A stretch of 48,223 bases of DNA from CBCPMX01 sp965120355 (lineage in GTDB: Bacteria > Bacillota > Clostridia > Oscillospirales > Oscillospiraceae), in contig CBCPMX010000125.1 in the NCBI GenBank assembly GCA_965120355.1, forward strand, positions 1-48,223. The letters are read 5' to 3'. Position 1 is the stretch's first letter; every line of letters begins with the position of its first letter. Of the stretch, positions 32,878 through 40,355 are shown piece after piece. The notes below the pieces were generated by a model that saw only the letters and a program-made list of their open reading frames with translations, was not told where the DNA came from and made no database searches. The translations under genes and the position numbers were made by a program.

Positions 32878-34461
32878 GTGATCAATCTGGTACTGGTTCG
32901 CGGTGCAGACCGTGGACTGTTTCCCGCCACCCTGTTGCCACTGTGCGCCGATCAGGGCATCAATATCAAAACGATTCCGGAGCATGCCGCGCCGGGGCCA
33001 GAGGATCTTGTGCTGGTGGACTATCCGGAGCCTGGAGATTCCCTGGCCTATATTCGAAACCTGCGGGCACAGGGGATCAGCTGCTTCCCTCTGCTGGTAG
33101 CGCCGGAGAGCAGTTTGCCGCCCTTTACGGAGCTGTCCGCACTGCGCATCTCCTCCTATATTCCCACACCGGTGAAGCGGGATGCCGTGGTGACGGCGCT
33201 GCAGCAGGCTGCGGCACAGGTACACCTGTTCCGTAATCTCTACGTCTCTCGCAGCGATTACACGCAACTCAAACGTACACTGGACACATTGAACCTTTCG
33301 CGGCTGTATATTCTGGCATCCTCTGACCGTTTCCGGGCCCCAGCCAGCCTCAAGGAATTTAATGTTTCTTTCGGTACAAATTTTCCGTCCACGCAGCTGG
33401 CTTGTTTTGGCATTCAAGTGGATCCGCTTACCGCAGCCCAACCTGCCCCCCATGATCCGGTGTGGTCCTACCTGCAAGATGACATTGCCGCCTTTTTTGA
33501 GGCACAGTCCCTATATGCCGTACAACTTCGCATCGCCGGTTTCTGCGGGTATCTGTTCACACCGGCGGGTCAGTCCGTACGTCAGCTGGCAGGCCGGCTG
33601 TTTGACGCTCTGCAAAAAGTGGTCCTGCCTGGCGACCAGCTGACCATTGGCTGCGCCGAACCCACTGACAGTCTGTCCGAACTGCCCGCACTGCTCCAAG
33701 AAACCGTCAGTGCCCTGCGCAACCGTATCAATTTGGGCGTAGGCCAGGTCATCGACCTGTCGGAGTGGGATCTGCAGGAACTCTCTGTGGCACATCTGTT
33801 TACCCAGGAAAAGCTGGTAAAGCTCTACGCCAGCACCGATGTGGGGGATGTGGCCACCCTGGAAAAATACCTGGCCAACGCCATAGAAGAACTGCGCCAG
33901 ATACCAGCTCTGGCCGCGAAATCCATCCATACTGCCGCCATCCGGTTCTATGAGCTGTTTCGCGACAGCGGCCTTCACAGGAAGAACAACGATACCCACA
34001 GAAGCATTGACTCCAAGTTTTTTTCCGAGCTGGACTGGTGCTGGAATATGGAGATGGTTTTACAGACGCTGACACGCTGGTGCCACTATTTCCTGGATGA
34101 AGGAAATGAATCCGCCGTACCCAGCGGTCCCATCTCCATGGCACTTCAGTATATCGAACACAATTTGGATAAGCCCATGTCTCTGCAGTCGTTGGCGCAG
34201 CAGGTTCATTTGAGTCCATCGTATTACAGTTCCCTGTTTAAACAGCAGGTAGGCTGCACCTTCTGTGAATACGTCCAAACCCGGCGCATTTCCACTTCCA
34301 TCAGCCTGCTGGTGGAAACGCAGCTGACCGTGGCCGAGATCGCCAGACGGGTGGGCTTCTCCGATTACCGGTACTTCTCCCGTCTGTTTTCCCGCATTGT
34401 CGGCATGAACCCCACACAGTACCGCAAGCGCCACCGTCCTGCGGCCCAGGAAACGCACTGA
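32878..34461 (+). CDS. AraC-family regulator with degenerate receiver domain
   Basis: A 527-residue regulator from GTG 32878 (AAGGAGGG 8 nt upstream). Residues 1-115 have the beta-alpha pattern of a response-regulator receiver: strand 3 DLVLVDYPEP keeps an Asp (48) at the phosphoacceptor position, but the acidic pair after strand 1 is missing (LVRGAD) and the Lys before the conserved Pro is Thr (IPTPV), so phosphorylation is doubtful. A long middle region of unknown fold (115-415) precedes the AraC HTH (about 420-520: SLQSLAQQVHLSPSYYSSLF and TVAEIARRVGFSDYRYFSRLF). The layout resembles the YesN-type AraC response regulators, minus a visible histidine kinase. The targets are unknown. Confidence 0.85.
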   Translation: MINLVLVRGADRGLFPATLLPLCADQGINIKTIPEHAAPGPEDLVLVDYPEPGDSLAYIRNLRAQGISCFPLLVAPESSLPPFTELSALRISSYIPTPVKRDAVVTALQQAAAQVHLFRNLYVSRSDYTQLKRTLDTLNLSRLYILASSDRFRAPASLKEFNVSFGTNFPSTQLACFGIQVDPLTAAQPAPHDPVWSYLQDDIAAFFEAQSLYAVQLRIAGFCGYLFTPAGQSVRQLAGRLFDALQKVVLPGDQLTIGCAEPTDSLSELPALLQETVSALRNRINLGVGQVIDLSEWDLQELSVAHLFTQEKLVKLYASTDVGDVATLEKYLANAIEELRQIPALAAKSIHTAAIRFYELFRDSGLHRKNNDTHRSIDSKFFSELDWCWNMEMVLQTLTRWCHYFLDEGNESAVPSGPISMALQYIEHNLDKPMSLQSLAQQVHLSPSYYSSLFKQQVGCTFCEYVQTRRISTSISLLVETQLTVAEIARRVGFSDYRYFSRLFSRIVGMNPTQYRKRHRPAAQETH

Positions 34462-34478
34462 TCCCCCGCACCCGCCCC

Positions 34479-34504
34479 GCCCACGGCGCTGAAGCGCCAT
34501 GGGC
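34479..34504 (+). terminator. Hairpin after the AraC-type regulator
   Basis: GCCCACGGCGCT (34479-34490) pairs with AGCGCCATGGGC (34493-34504, one mismatch). A weak T-tract (TATATATTTT) follows. Confidence 0.5.
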
Positions 34505-34549
34505 GGTATATATTTTCCCCCGCCGGCGGAAGAATCCCAAATCTTCATG

Positions 34550-34578
34550 TTGACAAACCCCGATTCTTGTTATAGAAT
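34550..34578 (+). promoter_or_regulatory. Strong promoter 285 nt ahead of the GntR gene
   Basis: TTGACA (34550-34555), 17-bp spacer, TAGAAT (34573-34578), five of six consensus at the -10. Confidence 0.85.
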
Positions 34579-34584
34579 ACCTGT

Positions 34585-34790
34585 GTCAAGACGTTTCATA
34601 CGTCTTGTGACATATGTGTCTTTCGGTTTGTGTCACCCGGTGGATACTGATGCGAATGATCGATCCGGTTGCCTGTTCGGGCCACACCCGCCTGAAGATT
34701 TCACAGCCAGGCAGCTGTGACCGGATCATTCGCAGCGAAAACGGATCGTTTTCAGAAGCGATTCGTTTTTCCTTCCTTGCCGGCTTTCCG
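34585..34790 (+). ncRNA. Candidate structured leader or small RNA before the GntR gene
   Basis: Transcript expected from the strong promoter. Foldable parts: hairpin AAGACGT/ACGTCTT (34588-34606); a long helix TGCGAATG + ATCCGGT (34651-34669) with ACCGGAT + CATTCGCA (34720-34734), enclosing TGCCTG/CAGGCA (34670-34713); then hairpin GAAAACG/CGTTTTC (34737-34753) followed by a T-rich stretch near 34764-34775, which looks like a terminator. This suggests either an attenuating leader or a free RNA of about 190 nt. No known class is recognised. Confidence 0.4.
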
Positions 34791-34864
34791 GCGGGATCCA
34801 GTATACAATGATGCGGGCAGAGCTTCTGTCCCATCCAAATCCATAGATAAAAGGTTGTAATGCC

Positions 34865-35650
34865 ATGAAGCAAAATCCCATCCTTCAGTCCACGCTCAGC
34901 GCCGACAGCAACGTCCCCCTTTATTACCAGCTGGTCGGAATTATCAAGCGTAATATTTCTGCCGGACTTCTGTCCCCCGGCGATCTGCTCCCCTCGGAAG
35001 CTGAACTGTGCAAGTCGCTGAATATTTCGCGCTCCACAGTCCGCCAGGCCATCGGCACTCTGGAATCTGAGGGGCTGGTGGTCCGGCGTCAGGGCAAGGG
35101 GACCTTTATTGCCGAACCCAAAGTGCGCCGCCGGACAGAGAGCGTCTATTCCTTCACCTCTGAAATCAACGCCATGGGCAAAACGCCCTCCTCCACCATC
35201 ATCGAATTTGAGATCATTACGCCGCCGGAAGATATCATCCGGATGCTGGAGCTGCGCAGCGCCGACACCAAGTGCTATAAGTTTACTCGAATCCGCAAAG
35301 TGGACGGTGAACCGCTGATTCTGGAGACCTCCTATTATCCCCAGTATATTTACCCCAATTTGACGCGGGAACTGTTAGAAACCCATTCCTTCTACTCTCT
35401 GCTCTATGAAGTGGGTGTCGTGCCGGAGACCGCTGTAGACAACTATGAAGTCATTCGCTGCAGCCGGGAAGAGGCAGAACTGCTCAACTGCAAGCCAGGC
35501 AGTCCCTGCTTTTTTGTCAAGCGCCGTACCCGCTCCTCGGCCGGAGAGTTGTATGAATTTACCCAATCCGTCCTGCGGGGCGACCGGACGCGCCTGGATT
35601 TGGTTCTGGGCCGCGACGGCGTCAGCTTTACCCGTTCTGTAGATAAATAA
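34865..35650 (+). CDS. GntR/HutC-family transcriptional regulator with UTRA domain
   Basis: A 261-residue regulator. The N-terminal winged HTH (about 15-85) contains VPLYYQLVGIIKRNI, LPSEAELCKSLNISRSTVRQAI and RRQGKGTFI, the standard GntR pattern. The UTRA effector domain (about 100-250, TKCYKFTRIRKVDGEPLILETSYYP and YEFTQSVLRGDRTRLDL) binds a small ligand, often a sugar phosphate or amine. AAAGG is upstream of the ATG. It is a single gene, with no obvious target operon next door, ending in a perfect terminator. Its regulon and ligand are unknown. Confidence 0.9.
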   Translation: MKQNPILQSTLSADSNVPLYYQLVGIIKRNISAGLLSPGDLLPSEAELCKSLNISRSTVRQAIGTLESEGLVVRRQGKGTFIAEPKVRRRTESVYSFTSEINAMGKTPSSTIIEFEIITPPEDIIRMLELRSADTKCYKFTRIRKVDGEPLILETSYYPQYIYPNLTRELLETHSFYSLLYEVGVVPETAVDNYEVIRCSREEAELLNCKPGSPCFFVKRRTRSSAGELYEFTQSVLRGDRTRLDLVLGRDGVSFTRSVDK

Positions 35651-35657
35651 CCATTTG

Positions 35658-35703
35658 AACATCGGTCAAAAAAGTGCAGCGCACCTTTTTGACCGATGTT
35701 TTT
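35658..35703 (+). terminator. Terminator of the GntR gene
   Basis: AACATCGGTCAAAAA (from 35658) pairs with TTTTTGACCGATGTT (to 35700), with inner GTGC/GCAC, followed by TTT. Symmetric, so it may act on both strands. Confidence 0.85.
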
Positions 35704-35908
35704 GCTGCAAAAACAGCCAAAGCGCCGTGCCCACTGGTGGCGCCGGCAGCTTTTTTCAATCAAACGCACCGGCTTCCTCTGCACAAACAGACGGCTTGTG
35801 CATCCAGCCGCTCTGCTCGTAAAAATCCAGAACCGTTTCCACCCCAGAATCAATCTTCGAACTCCGCGCATGCGTTTTTTGTGAATCGTGTGAAGATTTC
35901 CCTATCCC
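35704..35908. other. Gap with no convincing gene
   Basis: Between the GntR terminator and the LysR promoter. The minus strand has a short protein-like stretch (SGVETVLDFYEQSGWMHKP) at about 35760-35850 with no good start or RBS, possibly a gene relic. Confidence 0.4.
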
Positions 35909-35909
35909 A

Positions 35910-35938
35910 TTGCACATTTCCGTATTTTTCGGTATACT
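35910..35938 (+). promoter_or_regulatory. Promoter of the LysR gene
   Basis: TTGCAC (35910-35915), 17-bp spacer, TATACT (35933-35938). Confidence 0.8.
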
Positions 35939-35982
35939 GAGGGAAAGGAAGCTTCTACCTGCCAATAAAAAGGAGAACATAC

Positions 35983-36861
35983 ATGGACCTACGTGTTTTA
36001 AACTATTTCCTGACCATCGCCAAGGAGGGCAACATCACCCATGCCGCCGAGCTTCTGCACATCACCCAGCCCACCCTCAGCCGTCAGCTGCGGGATCTGG
36101 AGGATGAACTGGGCGTCAGCCTGTTCATCCGCGGCAACCGCCAGATCACCCTGACCGACGCCGGGATGCTGTTCCAGCAGCGCGCGGAGGAGCTTGTGAC
36201 GCTGTTGGAAAAGACGCGGCGGGATCTGTCTGAACAGCGGGATCTGGTGGGCGGCACCGTCTCCATCGGGTGCGTGGAATCTTCCGTCTCCCGCGTTCTG
36301 CCCCAGGTCCTGACGGGATTTGCCCAGCAGCATCCCATGGTTCAGTATGATCTGTTCAGCGCCAACGGCGATGATATCAAAGAGAAGCTGGACCGCGGTG
36401 AAATTGATCTGGGCATTCTTCTCGAACCGGTAGAGGCGGCCAAATACGACAATCTCCGTCTGCCCATCTACGAAACCTGGGGCATTGTGGCCCGTCAGGA
36501 GGATCCCATCGCCCAACAGAATACCGTCACGCTGGAAGATGTCCTGCATCTTCCCCTGATTCTTCCCCGCCGCACCATTGTGCAGGACGAAATCACCAGC
36601 TGGTTTGGAGATGCCGGCAACAACCTGCACGTCTTTGCCACACACAATCTTTTGACGAACTCTCTTTTGCTGGTGGAAGCGGGCCTGGGCTATCCCATCT
36701 GCGTCGAGGGGGCCTATACCATTCGCCCCTCTGCGGGTCTGTGTTTCTGCCCCATCACGCCGCGGCGGACTGCCGGTCATGTGTTGGCCTGGAAGAAAAA
36801 TCGAATCTTTCCTTCAGCAATCTCTCTGTTTATCGACTACATCGGCGACGTTTTCCAATAA
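35983..36861 (+). CDS. LysR-family transcriptional regulator
   Basis: A 292-residue LTTR. Residues 1-60 carry the HTH (LNYFLTIAKEGNITHAAELL, then HITQPTLSRQLRDLEDELG, with VSLFIR), and residues 90-290 the two-lobe substrate-binding domain (GTVSIGCVESSVSRVLPQVL; DLGILLEPVEAA). AAGGAG precedes the ATG. It is monocistronic, with a terminator after it. LTTRs usually control a divergent gene, but the gap upstream (35704-35908) holds none, so the target is probably elsewhere or was lost. Confidence 0.9.
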   Translation: MDLRVLNYFLTIAKEGNITHAAELLHITQPTLSRQLRDLEDELGVSLFIRGNRQITLTDAGMLFQQRAEELVTLLEKTRRDLSEQRDLVGGTVSIGCVESSVSRVLPQVLTGFAQQHPMVQYDLFSANGDDIKEKLDRGEIDLGILLEPVEAAKYDNLRLPIYETWGIVARQEDPIAQQNTVTLEDVLHLPLILPRRTIVQDEITSWFGDAGNNLHVFATHNLLTNSLLLVEAGLGYPICVEGAYTIRPSAGLCFCPITPRRTAGHVLAWKKNRIFPSAISLFIDYIGDVFQ

Positions 36862-36875
36862 ATGCGCATTCCGGA

Positions 36876-36905
36876 CCGAGGGACGGTTCCGTCCTTCGGC
36901 TTTTT
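36876..36905 (+). terminator. Terminator of the LysR gene
   Basis: CCGAGGGACGG with TTCC loop and CGTCCTTCGG (36876-36899), followed by CTTTTT. Confidence 0.75.
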
Positions 36906-36997
36906 GCAGCCGAGTCGCATTCCCGAACACGTTGCGGACATGGCCGTGCCACCCAAGGCATTCAAAACGCGCATAACAGAGAATGCAACATAAGTAT

Positions 36998-37026
36998 TTT
37001 ACATTAGCCGCAATCCACCTTACAAT
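36998..37026 (+). promoter_or_regulatory. Promoter of the TraX gene
   Basis: TTTACA (36998-37003), 17-bp spacer, TACAAT (37021-37026), about 240 nt before the ATG. Confidence 0.75.
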
Positions 37027-37032
37027 AAAACT

Positions 37033-37261
37033 GTCAAAAGGAAGTTTTGAAACAGCCACAAACACTGTGAGAACCTGTACGGTTCACAGCCGCAGGCGAG
37101 TTTATTCGACAACTTCCAAAGAAAAGGGCAATCGCAAAGCTGCAAGGAAGCAGCCGGAGGATCTCCCCTGCCCCCTCTCGTCTTATGCTATTCCGCCGCC
37201 GGGCGGACTGCGCAGCTGTCATTGGCAGCTGTACGGCGTTTTCTGATCAAAAGGTGATTGC
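37033..37261 (+). other. Long structured 5' leader of the TraX gene
   Basis: A 230-nt leader. GGAAGTT (37040-37046) can pair with AACTTCC (37111-37117), enclosing an AACC/GGTT hairpin (37072-37084). Then GCTGC/GCAGC (37139-37154) and CAGCTG repeats (37213-37231) near the RBS AAAGGTG. A fragment AGGGCAATCGCAAAGC (about 37125-37140) recalls the c-di-GMP-I riboswitch core, but the sequence between its parts is missing, so I do not assign it. Confidence 0.35.
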
Positions 37262-38029
37262 ATGCTTTCTATGGAACATACGCACTCTCTATCCTGTTTT
37301 TATCCTATGACTACTTTATCTGCCAATGATCGGGGCCTAACCGCCAACCAGCTTCAGGGAACGGCGCTTTTGACCATGCTGCTGGATCACATGGCCAGCG
37401 GCTTTCTGGAAGCCGGCTCCGGCCTCTGGATCTTTCTGCGAACCCTGGGCCGTTTGTCCATGCCCGTCATGTGCTTCTTTATCGCGGAGGGGTACTTTCA
37501 TACCCGAAATGTCGCGCGGTATACGATGCGCCTGCTGGCAGTTGCTGTGCTGGCCCATTTCCCGTTTACACTTTATTTTGACCTGGATCCTCTGCAAAAC
37601 ACCAGCGTGCTGTGGGGGTTAGCCATGGGCCTGTTGGCGCTTGCCGTCTGGGACAGTGCCAGGCTGCCCCGGCCGGTCAAGGCGCTGCTGCTGACCCTGT
37701 TGACGCTGCTCTCTATCCCAGCGGATTGGGGATATATCTCCGTCTTCTGGATCGTCGGATTTGGGGCGCTGCGATGCCGGCCCGTGGCCAAGTTTTGGAT
37801 GTTTGTCCTGATCGGATGTATTTTCTATCTGGCGCCTGTGGCCGGCGAAATTCTGGACACGCCCTCCTCCTGGCCGCTATACAGCTACCGGCTGGGCTTC
37901 CTTGCGGCAGTCCCTGTACTGGCTTCTTACCACGGCGTTCGCGGGCAGCGTTCTACGGCTATGAAATGGGGCTTCTATCTCTTTTATCCGGCCCATCTGC
38001 TGGTGCTGCTCCTCCTCAAGCAGCTGTGA
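37262..38029 (+). CDS. TraX family membrane protein
   Basis: A 255-residue integral membrane protein with about seven hydrophobic helices. TraX family features: the N-terminal LTANQLQGTALLTMLLDHMA, RTLGRLSMPVMCFFIAEGYFHTRNVARY and LYSYRLGFLAAVP patterns. F-plasmid TraX acetylates pilin; chromosomal relatives belong to a wider acyltransferase-like family, and the acceptor here is unknown. The start could be 37262, 37271 (MEHTHS) or 37307 (MTTLSAND). AAAGGTG lies 6 nt before 37262, which favours it. A strong promoter and long leader suggest regulated expression. Confidence 0.85.
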   Translation: MLSMEHTHSLSCFYPMTTLSANDRGLTANQLQGTALLTMLLDHMASGFLEAGSGLWIFLRTLGRLSMPVMCFFIAEGYFHTRNVARYTMRLLAVAVLAHFPFTLYFDLDPLQNTSVLWGLAMGLLALAVWDSARLPRPVKALLLTLLTLLSIPADWGYISVFWIVGFGALRCRPVAKFWMFVLIGCIFYLAPVAGEILDTPSSWPLYSYRLGFLAAVPVLASYHGVRGQRSTAMKWGFYLFYPAHLLVLLLLKQL

Positions 38030-38145
38030 ATCGCAGCCCAGCTGCCAAGAGACCCCATTGCAAAAACCGTCCCTGCACACGTCAAACATTGATAGAAAGG
38101 CAGCTGTGTACCGTCTGCATCGTCACGGCTGAAAAGGTTGTCGCC

Positions 38146-38706
38146 ATGAACCGCACACTCTCCCTGATGCTGATCCTGCGCCTGCTGTGTACCCTGGCTG
38201 CCTGCGGCAATGCATCGCAAGCCGGCAGTCCGCAGCCTTCACAATCCGCTGCCAGCAGCGCTGAACCGCCGGACAGTACCGAAACCATCCCCCAAACCAT
38301 GGATGCTTCCATCTCCGCCCCCGCCTCCGATGGGCCCGCTCCGGAAGCTGCTTTGGAAGCCCCCGCGGAATTTGACCCGGAATCTGCCCCGAGCCCTGCC
38401 GGCAGCGGCATTCTGGCAGCCTACTTCACCTATGGGGAAAACGCATCCCTGGACGAAGATGTGGACGCTTCCAGTTCCGCCAGCATCCAATATTGGGACG
38501 GCCGCCTGACCGGCAACACCGGCGTGGCGGCAGCGCAGATCGCCCAGGCCACCGGCGGCAGTGGTTTTTCCGGCGCCATTGACAAAATCCGGGCTGCCGG
38601 GCCGGATGCCTACGTTCTGGAAGGGTTCTCCGTCAGCGGCAGCCGCGCCGCCGGCGCCGCCGGTGACGTTTCCGAATGGCTGTCCAGCCTGGAACTGCCC
38701 GCCTGA
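38146..38706 (+). CDS. Flavodoxin-like lipoprotein, probably internally deleted
   Basis: A 186-residue lipoprotein: signal peptide with lipobox LAAC (Cys20), a Pro/Ala/Ser/Glu linker (25-85), then a fragment of a flavodoxin_4 domain. It reads GILAAYFTYGENAS, DASSSASIQYW, GRLTGNTGVAAAQIAQATGG, then SGFSGAIDKIRAAGPDAYVLEGFSVSGSRAA to the end. Intact relatives carry about 80-90 residues between the first helix (ending ATG-xDLF) and the ...CTHGGSGFS loop, including the GFPNWWGDMPM motif. That segment is missing here, in frame, with both sides meeting at Gly-Gly. The missing part forms the FMN-binding core, so the product probably cannot bind flavin. It precedes an intact flavodoxin. Confidence 0.7.
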   Translation: MNRTLSLMLILRLLCTLAACGNASQAGSPQPSQSAASSAEPPDSTETIPQTMDASISAPASDGPAPEAALEAPAEFDPESAPSPAGSGILAAYFTYGENASLDEDVDASSSASIQYWDGRLTGNTGVAAAQIAQATGGSGFSGAIDKIRAAGPDAYVLEGFSVSGSRAAGAAGDVSEWLSSLELPA

Positions 38707-38740
38707 CAGGCCCACCGTTTTCAATGGAGGAGTCATTTCT

Positions 38741-39226
38741 ATGAAGGCACATATTCTGATCGCCTGGTTTTCTTGGTCCGGCCATACCCGCACACTGGCG
38801 GAAGCCATTCAGCGCAGAGCCGGCGGCGATCTTTTCGAAATTCGGCCCGTGGACGTTTATCCCGATGAATATCGGGCCTGCGTCGCCCGGGCGCAGGAGG
38901 AACAGCGGACAGATGCGCGTCCGGTTCTGGCCGGCACCGTACCGGCGATGCAGCAGTACAATGTGGTACTGGTGGGGTACCCCAACTGGTGCGGGTCCAT
39001 GCCCATGCCCGTCCGGGTGTTCCTTGAAACTTATGATTTCTCGGGAAAAATCATCTTTCCCTTCTGTACCCATGGCGGAGGCGGCAGCGGCCGCAGCTTC
39101 CGGGACGTGAGACGATTGCTCCCCAATGCCGATGTGTGCAACGGCTTTGCTCTGCCGGGCAGCCGTGCCCAGACCCCGCAGCCCGCGCTGGACAAGTGGC
39201 TCCGGTCAAGAGGGTTCATCCATTGA
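38741..39226 (+). CDS. Flavodoxin family protein
   Basis: A complete 161-residue flavodoxin-like protein. The FMN phosphate loop is FSWSGHTRTLA (10-20), followed by the GGDLFEIRPVDVYPDEY region, the GYPNWCGSMPMPVRVFLE motif (the Trp and aromatic stacking on flavin) and the CTHGGGGSGRSF loop. These are the elements of flavodoxin_4 proteins, small electron carriers or NAD(P)H-linked reductases. GGAGG lies 10 nt before the ATG. It sits 34 nt downstream of the internally deleted paralog and 39 nt upstream of the DUF4405-like gene, so the three form one operon-like row. Confidence 0.85.
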   Translation: MKAHILIAWFSWSGHTRTLAEAIQRRAGGDLFEIRPVDVYPDEYRACVARAQEEQRTDARPVLAGTVPAMQQYNVVLVGYPNWCGSMPMPVRVFLETYDFSGKIIFPFCTHGGGGSGRSFRDVRRLLPNADVCNGFALPGSRAQTPQPALDKWLRSRGFIH

Positions 39227-39265
39227 GTCTCAGTGCGTTCCAACCACTTCCTGAGGAGGCGCTTT

Positions 39266-39580
39266 ATGCAGCGGAAGACCATATACAAACTGGGCGTCGA
39301 TTTGGGAATGACCGTGCTTCTTCTGCTTTTGATGGCTTACGTGCTCACCGGGCAGCAAGTGCACGAATGGCTGGCCGCTGCAATCCTCGGTATCTGGGCG
39401 TTTTACAGGCAGCAGATTTATCTGTACCTGTTTCTTCGGACGCATTTTGTGTTCTTTGACGATTCTCAGCCCGCGATTTCATTTTTCATAGAAGAGCTGG
39501 CCATGCTGGGACTGTTTGCTGCCGTAGCCTATTATGGGGCGCAGCGGCTGCGAAGCGCGCATTCCGCCGCACATCCATAA
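39266..39580 (+). CDS. DUF4405-like membrane protein, probably internally deleted
   Basis: A 104-residue membrane protein from ATG 39266 (GAGGAGG 6 nt upstream; upstream frame extension has no RBS). It begins GVDLGMTVLLLLLMAYVLTGQQVHEWL, as in DUF4405 (cytochrome b561-like) proteins, and ends with a typical C-terminal block YLFLRTHFVFFDDSQPAISFF then IEELAMLGLFAAVAYYGAQRL. The normal ~220-230-residue protein has about 120 residues, including the His-bearing central helices, between them. Here the two blocks meet at about AILGIWAFYRQQ. Either an in-frame deletion or a natural short form; I favour deletion. Neighbours are flavodoxins, the usual context. Confidence 0.65.
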   Translation: MQRKTIYKLGVDLGMTVLLLLLMAYVLTGQQVHEWLAAAILGIWAFYRQQIYLYLFLRTHFVFFDDSQPAISFFIEELAMLGLFAAVAYYGAQRLRSAHSAAHP

Positions 39581-39585
39581 CACAT

Positions 39586-39630
39586 AGGGGCTGCCGCAGA
39601 AACAGAACATTCTGCGGCAGCCCCTTTCCT
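39586..39630. terminator. Bidirectional terminator between convergent genes
   Basis: AGGGGCTGCCGCAGA (39586-39600) pairs with TCTGCGGCAGCCCCT (39611-39625), followed by TTCCTTTG on the plus strand. Confidence 0.85.
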
Positions 39631-39690
39631 TTGTAAAACTTGCGAAACACTGCGCTCATCCGGTTTTCCAGCGGCCAGAGCTGCCTGCAT

Positions 39691-40221
39691 TCATGCTCTC
39701 CGCCGCTCTGCCGCAAAGTTCACCGTCAACAACAGGATTGCAGCCAGAAGAATCCCCAGCAGCACCGTCAGACTGGTCTCCTGGTTCTGCACCAGAGCCG
39801 CGCCGTATACTTCCCTGGCGGACGTGCCGCATGCATCGAAAAAGACCCTCTGCGCAGAATCGCTGAACCAGCGCGTATATACGCAGAATACCGCGCCGAT
39901 GGCGATGAGGCTGTAAGAAATTTGCCTGAACATTGGATGCGTTTCTTGAAAGCACCCCACCAGTAAAATCACTGCAATCAGAAGAATCCCCAGCAGCACA
40001 GCCAGGAAAATCCACTGATTCCGTGCCAGCGCCTCCCCGTACACCTGATTGGCGGACGTATTGTACGCGTCATAAAAAACGCCCTGTGCATAGAAGCCGG
40101 ACCACTGGGTATAGAAGCAGAAGCACGCGCCGATGGCGATGAAACCGAACACCAGGATCTGTACCATTCTTGCGAGCACTGTTTTCCCATCCACGGTGCA
40201 GAATTGAGACAATTTATCCAT
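39691..40221 (-). CDS. Membrane protein with internal tandem duplication, unknown function
   Basis: A 176-residue membrane protein from ATG 40221 (AGGAAGGG upstream). Two copies of a ~78-residue unit: unit 1 (about 25-88) starts FGFIAIGACFCFYTQW and ends FLAVLLGILLIAVILL; unit 2 (about 103-166) starts YSLIAIGAVFCVYTRW and ends LTVLLGILLAAILLL. Each holds two membrane helices around a loop with AQ-VF-DA-TSA-VYG-AL-NQ in common. The DNA also repeats at 234-bp spacing. Four helices, N- and C-termini probably cytoplasmic. I do not recognise a family. A near-consensus promoter precedes it; monocistronic. Confidence 0.75.
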   Translation of the reverse strand: MDKLSQFCTVDGKTVLARMVQILVFGFIAIGACFCFYTQWSGFYAQGVFYDAYNTSANQVYGEALARNQWIFLAVLLGILLIAVILLVGCFQETHPMFRQISYSLIAIGAVFCVYTRWFSDSAQRVFFDACGTSAREVYGAALVQNQETSLTVLLGILLAAILLLTVNFAAERRRA

Positions 40222-40279
40222 GCGTTTTCGCCCTTCCTTTCTAAAAGTAACATTGTTGGTAAAGTTTTTAGTACAATAC

Positions 40280-40308
40280 AGTATATCAGACACGCATGAA
40301 CTTGTCAA
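40280..40308 (-). promoter_or_regulatory. Promoter of the duplicated membrane protein
   Basis: On the minus strand, consensus TTGACA (40303-40308), 17-bp spacer, TATACT (40280-40285). Confidence 0.85.
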
Positions 40309-40355
40309 TTATTTGGGGATTTTCCGCAGTATGGCCATATCAGCAGCTGGCGCTG

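Noticed and set aside
34585..34790. 6S RNA, SRP RNA or tmRNA
   Set aside because: The diagnostic elements (SRP GGAAG tetraloop region, tmRNA tRNA-like ends, 6S open bubble) are not visible.
37120..37140. c-di-GMP-I riboswitch before TraX
   Set aside because: Only two short core-like fragments are present, and they are fused; the tetraloop helix between them and the second receptor are missing.
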